Source of the DNA: Bacillota bacterium
GTDB taxonomy: Bacteria > Bacillota > Clostridia > Lachnospirales > Lachnospiraceae
Assembly: GCA_023420935.1 (NCBI GenBank)
Contig: JAEZUR010000065.1
Coordinates: 1-21,513, forward strand
Direction: 5' to 3'
DNA: 21,513 nucleotides
In this document: positions 7,068-13,622 of the stretch, piece after piece
Position numbering within the stretch: the first letter of the stretch is position 1
How the letters are laid out: every line of letters begins with the position of its first letter
Position numbers and translations under genes: made by a program
The notes under the pieces: generated by a model
What the model was told of the DNA's origin: nothing
What the model saw: the letters and a program-made list of their open reading frames with translations, nothing else
Databases searched by the model: none

Positions 7068-8063
7068 CTATTCTGTTAATTGAAAAACAGTATCAAAGGT
7101 ACGTAACGTCTTAAAATTACCTTTGGCAGTTAAATCACCTGTCATAAATGCACGTTGAAAAGTCATTTTTCCACTGATGATGTTATTCACAACTTCATGT
7201 GTAGCTTTAGCTATTACATCAGCATCTTGCTTTTGACCATAATAGCAATTAAGTTGATCATTATTGATCTCAATAACCAATGTTTTATTAGCATCTGTTA
7301 TTGTAATTGCATAGGAAGCTGTGAATTCATCCTGTGGATGAAAATTATCCTTTAACTCCTTAATAAATTCTAAGGAGGAATCTTTATCTGCATCTCCTAG
7401 CATTTCCTTAAAGATCTGCGTTAATTCCTCAATATCTTCTTTTTGCTTCTTAACATAGGTATCATCTGATACGTACATGGAAAGCTGTTCACTTTCCTGT
7501 GGTGTTAAGTCGATAGAATGGCTGTGAAGTACACTTTGTTTCACTGCTTTAATACTACTTGGAAAGCTTTTTGTTTTTTGACGCAAGGTACGATACAACA
7601 TCTCGGCCTTTTTCTCAATGATCTGCGTATAATCAGGATTCGTTTCAAACTCCACATGGTCTTCTACATATGCACATAAACCATTACAAGGAATTCCACC
7701 TAGCATCTCCCATGCTCTAATTAAGGTGAATTCCGCATCTCTTTCTCCATATGTACTAGACATTACAACAGGAAGCATATACATTTCACCAATCTTTTCT
7801 TTATCTGCATATAACCAACAAGCATCTAAAAACTGCTGCATAAGGCCACCAATACCAAGCCATTCCACATTGGTTGCAAGAATAACTCCATCCGCCTCTT
7901 TTAACGTTTTCGGTAGCATGGATATCCCATGTTTATCTTCATAAAGATTATATCTGGTTACTTCAACCCTTAACTCAGTTAATACTTCCGTTAATTTATT
8001 TATTACATAAATTGTAGGATCTTCAATTAATCCACGTCCACCATAATAGATATTAATTCGCAT
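7068..8063 (-). CDS. Flavodoxin-fold (NADPH-dependent FMN reductase type) protein fused to SCP2 domain
   Basis: This 331-aa protein has two parts. Residues 1 to about 155 look like a flavodoxin/FMN-reductase fold, with an N-terminal beta strand INIYYGG, LKEADGVILATNVEWLGIGG (54-73) and VVMSSTYGERDAE (104-116). Residues about 230-331 look like an SCP2 (sterol carrier) domain, ending with the family-like SGKMTFQRAFMTGDLTAKGN (298-317). SCP2 domains bind hydrophobic ligands, so a redox reaction on a lipid-like or aromatic substrate is conceivable but unproven. AAGGAG lies seven bases upstream of ATG. It is the last gene of an operon with the rhomboid and HAD genes (32-base gap) and converges on the kinase-like gene with only seven bases between the two stop codons. 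Confidence 0.85.
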   Translation of the reverse strand: MRINIYYGGRGLIEDPTIYVINKLTEVLTELRVEVTRYNLYEDKHGISMLPKTLKEADGVILATNVEWLGIGGLMQQFLDACWLYADKEKIGEMYMLPVVMSSTYGERDAEFTLIRAWEMLGGIPCNGLCAYVEDHVEFETNPDYTQIIEKKAEMLYRTLRQKTKSFPSSIKAVKQSVLHSHSIDLTPQESEQLSMYVSDDTYVKKQKEDIEELTQIFKEMLGDADKDSSLEFIKELKDNFHPQDEFTASYAITITDANKTLVIEINNDQLNCYYGQKQDADVIAKATHEVVNNIISGKMTFQRAFMTGDLTAKGNFKTLRTFDTVFQLTE

Positions 8064-8095
8064 TTGTATACTCCTTCCGGTTTCCCTCTTCCTGT

Positions 8096-9154
8096 TTACT
8101 CCATTCTACCTTCCATCTTTGGTCTTCTATATACAATCATAGCAAGAATAATTCCAGCTAGGAATCCTCCAATGTGTGCTGTATTATCTACTCCTTGATT
8201 CGTAAAACCACTATAGAGACTTAATAGTGCAAAAAGTCCTAGTTGCTTTGTGCTAATATCCTCCACACGTCCACGATTTACAGCGACGATATATAACATA
8301 GCACCAACAACACCAAAAATAGCTCCGGATGCTCCAGCTGACACAGCAATGGTATCTTGTACCATATTATAAACCATGGAAGCAAGACCTGCAAGAATGC
8401 CTGCAGACAAATAAATAAAAAGGTACTTTCCCTTACCAACTAAACGTTCTAAATTATCACCAATCACTCCGAGTACAATCATGTTATTTAATAAATGTTG
8501 TATTCCAAAGTGGAGAAACATATGTGTAAACGTCCTGTAATACTGATGATGTTCTATCACACTAGGCCAGTACAACGCTCCCCAACGAAGCATATATTCT
8601 GTGTCATTCGTGGAACCAGTTATCTCTATGACAAGAAAGATAAAAATGTTAATCCCAATAATAATGGAGTTAAATAAAGAGAACTGTTTGATCCGCTTCG
8701 TGAGTGGCACATTTACTTTATTGCTTATAAATTCTTCCTTAGTATCTATGGTTTTCAAATATTCTAAAAGTCCGGTATCAACTATATCCTTAACATCGAT
8801 AAAAGTTCCAGGTTGATCTTCATAAATAATCAATCTTCCACTCTGCTCATCTACAATCCAATAATCATCTACACCCTGGCATAATTCTTTACCCTGGTGG
8901 GGCTCTTTCGTACTAACAATAGTAATTAATCTAACTTTATCATATCCGCGGTTTGTATAGATTTCTTTAACCTGTCTGATGATATTGTGATATTGTTCTT
9001 TGGTAAACTCCACTCCAGCAGAATAATCCATTAGATTAACCAAGTAAATACAGTCATTTATCTCTGTATAAAAAATATGAATACCATTAACATTTACAGT
9101 AGCAGTATGATATCCACTTTTTATAAACTCTTCCTTCAGATAGTGTATTAACAT
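8096..9154 (-). CDS. Rhomboid family intramembrane serine protease with cytosolic N-terminal domain
   Basis: This 352-aa protein has a soluble N-terminal region of about 155 residues, then about six membrane segments from residue 160 on. The catalytic dyad is visible as Ser276 in GASGAIFG and His327 in AHIGGFLAG, and the HFGIQHLLNNM segment (215-225) supplies the oxyanion Asn and family His. Rhomboids cleave transmembrane segments within the bilayer. The N-terminal extension recalls Bacillus GluP (YqgP), although the C-terminal TPR region of GluP is missing here. Its substrate is unknown, and single-pass TadE/pilin-like proteins encoded next door are candidates only by proximity. The upstream HAD gene ends 15 bases before it, so they are co-transcribed. 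Confidence 0.93.
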   Translation of the reverse strand: MLIHYLKEEFIKSGYHTATVNVNGIHIFYTEINDCIYLVNLMDYSAGVEFTKEQYHNIIRQVKEIYTNRGYDKVRLITIVSTKEPHQGKELCQGVDDYWIVDEQSGRLIIYEDQPGTFIDVKDIVDTGLLEYLKTIDTKEEFISNKVNVPLTKRIKQFSLFNSIIIGINIFIFLVIEITGSTNDTEYMLRWGALYWPSVIEHHQYYRTFTHMFLHFGIQHLLNNMIVLGVIGDNLERLVGKGKYLFIYLSAGILAGLASMVYNMVQDTIAVSAGASGAIFGVVGAMLYIVAVNRGRVEDISTKQLGLFALLSLYSGFTNQGVDNTAHIGGFLAGIILAMIVYRRPKMEGRME

Positions 9155-9169
9155 AGTAACCCCTTATCT

Positions 9170-10036
9170 TTATACAATGGACAGCGCCATTCTTATGGCT
9201 TGTGCTGCACCATCCTGTTGATTGCTAGCAACTATATACTCGGCTAAGTTCTTTATCTCAGGTATCGCGTTCTCTACTGCAAAGGAGTGTTCAAACTCTT
9301 GAAACAGAGAAATATCATTGAAGTTATCACCAAGTACTGCAACCTCCGTTGGTTTAATATTTAAATGGTTAATAAGTTTCCTTAATATAATTCCTTTTTG
9401 TGCCGTTACATCTGTAATCTCGATATTATCGTCAAAGAACGATAATATTGCAAATCCACTTACATTTTCATTCATCTTGGTCTTTGCGCATTCAATTTTT
9501 TGAAGATCCGGATGAAAACAACTTAACTTTCGTATCTGAATGGCGCTCTTTAAAAATTCCTCCATATTTAAAATACGAGTGTGTTCTCGATAGCGATTCA
9601 TTCCTTTAATGAATTCCCTGCATTCCTCCATAGATAAATCTGGGCGAAAATCATGGTAACGGTATGCATTGGCTTCAAAATAAGCTTCTCTCTCCATGGT
9701 TGTAAACATGCCTTGATCGGTAAATAGCTCATTATAAAGCCCATACTCATCTGAAATACTTAATAACTCTGCTATTACAGACTTATCTATGTTGATTGAT
9801 TCGATTAAATCACCATTCTCTGCACGAATCTCCGATCCGTTCATTAGTATCTGTCCACAATGCAAATCATATTCTTTCATCAGTGGTTCAACAAGATCAT
9901 ATTCTCTTCCAGTGGCAAGATAAAATAAAACCCCTTTTTGTTTAGCTAAATTTAAAGCTTCCATTACGCTATTTGAGATTTTACTATTTTCATTTAACAA
10001 GGTTCCATCCATATCGGATGCAATTAATTTAATCAT
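9170..10036 (-). CDS. Cof-type HAD-IIB sugar/nucleotide phosphatase
   Basis: This 288-aa cytosolic hydrolase of the haloacid dehalogenase superfamily has motif I as DMDGTL (nucleophile Asp8, acid/base Asp10), motif II as YLATGR, a QKGIILRKL lysine and motif IV as LGDNFNDISLF. The large C2 cap between motifs II and III is typical of the Cof (IIB) subfamily, whose members dephosphorylate sugar phosphates, FMN/PLP and similar small molecules. The substrate cannot be assigned. I choose ATG at 10036, because a GTG at 10045 in the same frame is only one base from the AAAGGA ribosome site, while the ATG is ten bases from it. It is the first gene of the operon with rhomboid and reductase-SCP2 genes. 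Confidence 0.92.
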   Translation of the reverse strand: MIKLIASDMDGTLLNENSKISNSVMEALNLAKQKGVLFYLATGREYDLVEPLMKEYDLHCGQILMNGSEIRAENGDLIESINIDKSVIAELLSISDEYGLYNELFTDQGMFTTMEREAYFEANAYRYHDFRPDLSMEECREFIKGMNRYREHTRILNMEEFLKSAIQIRKLSCFHPDLQKIECAKTKMNENVSGFAILSFFDDNIEITDVTAQKGIILRKLINHLNIKPTEVAVLGDNFNDISLFQEFEHSFAVENAIPEIKNLAEYIVASNQQDGAAQAIRMALSIV

Positions 10037-10075
10037 TTCTATCACGTCCTTTTGTGTTCAAGCCAACTTATACTT

Positions 10076-10111
10076 AAAGACTTTATCGTTCCTATTATGG
10101 TTTGAGTCTTT
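10076..10111 (-). promoter_or_regulatory. 5'-leader hairpin of the HAD operon
   Basis: A 7-bp stem AAAGACT/AGTCTTT (10105-10111 with 10076-10082, 22-nt loop) lies at the predicted 5' end of the mRNA. It may protect the transcript end. No riboswitch consensus was recognised. Confidence 0.3.
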
Positions 10112-10115
10112 ACAT

Positions 10116-10144
10116 ATTATAGCAATATTTGAACACTAAAACAA
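10116..10144 (-). promoter_or_regulatory. Promoter of the HAD - rhomboid - reductase operon
   Basis: On the minus strand a perfect TATAAT (10116-10121) preceded by TGC (extended -10) lies 17 bases from TTGTTT (10139-10144). It begins only about 20 bases after the stop of the FHA gene, and no strong terminator separates the two, so some read-through from the pilus operon is likely. Confidence 0.65.
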
Positions 10145-10162
10145 TCTATTTAACTAGATATC

Positions 10163-11503
10163 TTAAGATAGAGTAAATCGGTATTTAACGTCAGCAAAGG
10201 CAATTTCGTCATTTATTTGGATTAACTTCTTTTCGTTAATACTAAGTCTTTCTTGGTTAACATAGGTTCCATTGGTTGAGTTTAAATCAGTAATATAAAA
10301 TTGTTCTGAAATTTTTTCTAATTTTGCGTGAAAACGACTAACTGCTTGATTCTCAATGGAGTAGTCCACTTTTCGTTTTAATGCTCCAATAAAAAAAGGA
10401 AAATCTGTTAGAAGTATATCTTGATATTTCACTTTATCTAACGGGATTAACTTTAGATTTTTTGTGAAAGAACGGTCAGCCAGCACAACCGTCTGTTCCA
10501 TGCTGTCCTCCTCTTTTGCTTCAGTTCTCTCTTTATAAAAATTATTATGCGTAACCTCTTCTTCCGTATGTCGAATAAATTCTACTTTCTTTTGTATTTT
10601 TACAACTTTACGTTTATCTTTCAGAAGAAAATTTAGGATATAAGCCTCAATCCCTCCAATAACTAATAAAAGAGCAAACGCCTTTGTATAATCTATTCCA
10701 TTTGTCGATTTCTCATAGACGAGACCCTTTTTAGCTAATAGGGCAAATAGGATACATGTTATAACGACCGATACAAAACAATATAGTATCGTATTTACGG
10801 AGTACTTTTTTATCTCTTCCTCTGATATAACGCTGTCTTTTTTGTTGTTTGGATGAGAATCATTTCTTTCCATATTTCTTAATATGAAACTATTCTCTTT
10901 CTCCTCTTGCTTCTTACTGTCATAAGAATGGTGCTGATCCACTAAATGATTGTTATCTTCTTCATTTAACCTAGTAAGTAATTGTAAAAATGTATATCCT
11001 TCTTCTTTACTTATCTTATATAGACTATATATTAAAAGGGCAGCCCCTTCCTCTTTATGGTCTACCTTTGTCATAAGGAACTCAATAAAGGCAGAAAGTT
11101 GTACCCGTATATCTTTCCTAAAACCCGGCAAGTAACATAATATTAATTCACTATTTGATAAATTCAAAAATACATAGTTTTGATCAATAATAAAATTATT
11201 TTCATCTAATAAATATTCTTTACTCGTTTCTATAATTTTTATAATCTTAGTCATAATATTGCAAATATCAACTTTTGAAAAATCTTTTTTATCATATAGC
11301 CAACCGATGGGATGCTTTGAAGTAATATCATAATAGTAACTACTTATATTATCAATAACCCTCACCTCTAGTGTCAACAAACCGGGAATATGGTTATTCA
11401 TTAACATATTTAGTCCATAGGATGAATTCTTCTTACCTTCGTTTTCCTCTATAATCATATAGTTACTATGTAAGTCATTTTTATATTCAACGTGTAATTT
11501 CAT
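10163..11503 (-). CDS. Membrane-anchored DUF6382/FHA domain protein of the Tad locus
   Basis: This 446-aa protein has an N-terminal soluble domain (about 1-180) resembling the DUF6382 family found in Firmicutes Tad loci. Next come a polar linker, two membrane segments (about 236-258 and 275-295) and a C-terminal FHA domain (about 360-446). The FHA fold shows GALKRKVDYSI, Ser389-Arg390-x-His392 and the phosphopeptide-binding Asn-Gly pair in DLNSTNGTYVN (407-417). FHA domains read phosphothreonine, so it may link a Ser/Thr kinase to pilus assembly. Both soluble domains would face the cytosol. Just before the FHA is EQTVVL with Thr338, a possible phosphosite. Its ATG overlaps the preceding TadE-like stop as TAATG, with AGGGGA as ribosome site, so it is translationally coupled and is the last gene of the cluster. 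Confidence 0.87.
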   Translation of the reverse strand: MKLHVEYKNDLHSNYMIIEENEGKKNSSYGLNMLMNNHIPGLLTLEVRVIDNISSYYYDITSKHPIGWLYDKKDFSKVDICNIMTKIIKIIETSKEYLLDENNFIIDQNYVFLNLSNSELILCYLPGFRKDIRVQLSAFIEFLMTKVDHKEEGAALLIYSLYKISKEEGYTFLQLLTRLNEEDNNHLVDQHHSYDSKKQEEKENSFILRNMERNDSHPNNKKDSVISEEEIKKYSVNTILYCFVSVVITCILFALLAKKGLVYEKSTNGIDYTKAFALLLVIGGIEAYILNFLLKDKRKVVKIQKKVEFIRHTEEEVTHNNFYKERTEAKEEDSMEQTVVLADRSFTKNLKLIPLDKVKYQDILLTDFPFFIGALKRKVDYSIENQAVSRFHAKLEKISEQFYITDLNSTNGTYVNQERLSINEKKLIQINDEIAFADVKYRFTLS

Positions 11504-12099
11504 TATATCCCCTGCCTTATTACATTCATTAAATTAGCAAACTTCTCTTTAACTGCATTATACCCCTTTGTTTCACTTAAGACTTGATCAAAAGCTGTAT
11601 ACCCCCATACGAATTCAGCTGGGTTATGTGGTTTTATATCACATGATATAACCATTTGATTATTTCCAGAAAAATAACTTCTTACTTTATGATAAGGAAA
11701 TCTAACAGTTGCTGTTGCCTTAACAGAGATACTGAATCCCGTTACATTAACCTGTATGGTATCCATCTTAGATATCATAAGACCACTTTGTAGCGCATTT
11801 CTTATATAAGCTTCTACTTTCTCCTTTTCCTCTCCATCATGGATAGACATAATATAGAATAATCCCCTTTCACCCAATCGATCATACTGTATCTGCCCAG
11901 TACCAAAATCTGATTCATGTTTTAAGTACAAACCTGCTTTTAATACAGAGGTATCAATTATACTTTGAATCCTTATTTTATCATGCATATAAAAAGCCAT
12001 GTAACATAGGGCTATTGTTACGAAAAGAATAACTGGCATAATAAGGGAAGCTTCTACACTATAACTTCCTTTCTCCCATTCTGTTTTCCTCGATATCAT
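11503..12099 (-). CDS. TadE-like pseudopilin (second)
   Basis: This 198-aa single-pass protein has a short basic N-terminus and the TadE-type motif GSYSVEASLIMPVILF (11-26), with one N-terminal membrane helix and a C-terminal extracytoplasmic region. Gly11 followed by a Glu at +5 of the predicted mature protein fits a type IV prepilin peptidase site. TadE-like proteins are minor pilins or assembly factors of Tad pili. I choose ATG at 12099, which overlaps the stop of the upstream peptidase gene as ATGA, with GGGGAG upstream. A start at 12129 in the same frame would overlap the peptidase gene by more and is unlikely. It is coupled at its end to the FHA gene (TAATG). Confidence 0.85.
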   Translation of the reverse strand: MISRKTEWEKGSYSVEASLIMPVILFVTIALCYMAFYMHDKIRIQSIIDTSVLKAGLYLKHESDFGTGQIQYDRLGERGLFYIMSIHDGEEKEKVEAYIRNALQSGLMISKMDTIQVNVTGFSISVKATATVRFPYHKVRSYFSGNNQMVISCDIKPHNPAEFVWGYTAFDQVLSETKGYNAVKEKFANLMNVIRQGI

Positions 12100-12527
12100 A
12101 ATAAAACCACTCCCCAATAACCTAAACACACAAATGGTATAAATGGAATTGTATATGTTCTTACTTTCTTTCTTACTAATATCATAAATCCAGAAAAAGC
12201 TGCTGCCATGGTCAAACTATATAAAAGTAAACAAAGATTTGCCCAAAAGCCAAGGCCTAATCCCGTTGCACAAAAAATCAGCCCATCACCGAGACCAATC
12301 TGCCCTCTTGTTAATTTGCTAACTATAATTAGAACAATTCCAATTAGTAAACCACCCGCCATATTTATAAAGGTAAGATAAAATCCGAACGGGTAGATAA
12401 TCAAAATTAATCCACTTATTCCAGCAACAAAAAAAATGGATATTTGTCTACTTATAAAATCCTTGGTTCCACAATAAAATAACATAATACCAAGTAGTAT
12501 ATACACTATCTTCTGCTCCATCGACAA
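12096..12527 (-). CDS. Prepilin peptidase, A24 family (second, TadV/CpaA-like)
   Basis: This polytopic 143-aa aspartic peptidase should cleave the leader of pilin-like proteins after Gly. The two catalytic aspartates are Asp23 in KDFISRQIS and Asp81 in GLGDG (the GxGD motif). There is no N-terminal methyltransferase domain, as usual in Tad systems. It starts with TTG, with AAGGAG nine bases upstream. The ATG two codons later is too far from that site. It lies between the two TadE-like genes and overlaps the second by ATGA. A second A24 peptidase is encoded at 20806-21342, so this one may be dedicated to the TadE-like substrates. That division of work is inference. Confidence 0.9.
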   Translation of the reverse strand: MSMEQKIVYILLGIMLFYCGTKDFISRQISIFFVAGISGLILIIYPFGFYLTFINMAGGLLIGIVLIIVSKLTRGQIGLGDGLIFCATGLGLGFWANLCLLLYSLTMAAAFSGFMILVRKKVRTYTIPFIPFVCLGYWGVVLL

Positions 12528-12623
12528 GCTACTTCACTCCTTCCTTTTCTTCAAACTCCTGGTATCCCCTTTATTCTCCACTATCCTTTTACTATCATTT
12601 TATTTTATTATTTTCTTTCAATC

Positions 12624-13475
12624 TTACTTGTAGCATCTCTGGCACGGTCTTCTTCCCGCTACCTGTGATAATGGCACTGAAATAATCGTTCTTTTTAATC
12701 CAGAACACTCCAATGAGGTATGGTATCGATTGCCTTCCTGCGTAATAAATATAGTTTGATTATTGTTGATATTATGATCAGCACATTTCTCGCATGGTTT
12801 ATAGACTGCACCATATTGATTGCGCACTAATTTAAGTTGTCCCCACGATATTGAAGATATACTTAACTTTAGATGAGTACAATCTTTAATCTTATGATAT
12901 ACGCTTCCAGTCTCTGTAATATATACAATCTGGTCCTTAGCATCCTCATCATTCCCAGAACTATTTCCCCCATCCTCTTGTTGATCCAAGCCAATAAATG
13001 CTCTCGTTCTAACTCTGGAAGCCATAGTGAATCCTTTCACTTTTATAATCGATATGGGAATTTTAATGTGATATACCGCAACAACATCGATCACATCTTC
13101 CTCTTCCATAAAGGAAGATAAAAACATTATGATTCCCGTCTTCTCCCCAACAATACAGTTATCATTAAAATCACACTGATTAAGATATTCATCTAGACGT
13201 ATCTTAAAAAAACTTCCATCTACTATTGATTTACATATAGAACTTTTCTCTGGTTCTTTACTTTCAGTCTCATGAGATTCCATAAGATCTTCATAAATAA
13301 AACCATACTTTGATGCTTCTTTTGCTACTTCTGTAATTCCACTTTGTATGCATTCCTGTGTATATAGTATCTGAAACAGATATAGAAATGCCATTATCCC
13401 ATAGATAAATAAGGGCATAACTAAAGCCGCTTCTACCGTAATGGAGCCAATCTGTTTTTCTCTATGTTTCGATAT
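12624..13475 (-). CDS. TadE-like pseudopilin with tandem C-terminal Cys/His motifs; probable ATA start
   Basis: Read from 13475 the protein has 283 residues. It has a basic N-terminus, the TadE/prepilin motif GSITVEAALVMPLFI (residues 10-24, Gly then Glu at +5), one membrane helix and an extracytoplasmic region. The C-terminal part holds two repeats of the form [VI]-[YF]-I-T-x-x-G-x-x-YH-x4-C-x2-LK ... PC-x2-C (His194, Cys199, Cys228, Cys231 and His252, Cys257, Cys278, Cys281), which look like metal sites. The first canonical start (ATG 13418) lies inside the signal motif and has no ribosome site. AGGAG at 13484-13488 is eight bases before ATA at 13475, and a stop codon at 13491-13493 bounds the frame. 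So ATA is the likely start, or a mutation removed an ATG. Confidence 0.78.
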   Translation of the reverse strand: MSKHREKQIGSITVEAALVMPLFIYGIMAFLYLFQILYTQECIQSGITEVAKEASKYGFIYEDLMESHETESKEPEKSSICKSIVDGSFFKIRLDEYLNQCDFNDNCIVGEKTGIIMFLSSFMEEEDVIDVVAVYHIKIPISIIKVKGFTMASRVRTRAFIGLDQQEDGGNSSGNDEDAKDQIVYITETGSVYHKIKDCTHLKLSISSISWGQLKLVRNQYGAVYKPCEKCADHNINNNQTIFITQEGNRYHTSLECSGLKRTIISVPLSQVAGRRPCQRCYK

Positions 13476-13497
13476 ATTGAACTCTCCTCTCTAATTC

Positions 13498-13619
13498 AAA
13501 CTAAGGCAAAGTGGGACACCCTTTCAGTCGTATAATTGGTTTCATGTCCTAAGGGAAAATATGCGAAGAGAGAGTCTAAGTTGATTAGACTGAAAGGGCA
13601 TCCCACCTTGCCTTAGTTT
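13498..13619. repeat. 122-bp inverted-repeat element (32-nt arms) inside the Tad operon
   Basis: The arms 13498-13529 and 13588-13619 are reverse complements at 29 of 32 positions and enclose 58 bases. A local 7-bp hairpin AGTCTAA/TTAGACT (13573-13579 with 13585-13591) shares bases with the right arm, so the two folds exclude each other. There is no T-tract, so it is not a plain terminator. It fills most of the gap between the DUF5702 gene and the TadE-like gene. It could be a MITE-like insertion, a dispersed repeat or an RNA control structure. No clear target duplication was found. Confidence 0.7.
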
Positions 13620-13622
13620 AAA

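Noticed and set aside
7058..7110. Possible bidirectional terminator between the kinase-like gene and the reductase-SCP2 gene
   Set aside because: Only a 5-bp CTGTT/AACAG stem without a T-run is present, inside the coding sequence of the reductase gene.
10138..10165. Possible terminator after the FHA gene (ATCTA/TAGAT stem followed by TGTTTT)
   Set aside because: The stem is only five AT-rich pairs and overlaps the -35 of the HAD promoter, so it is too weak to call.
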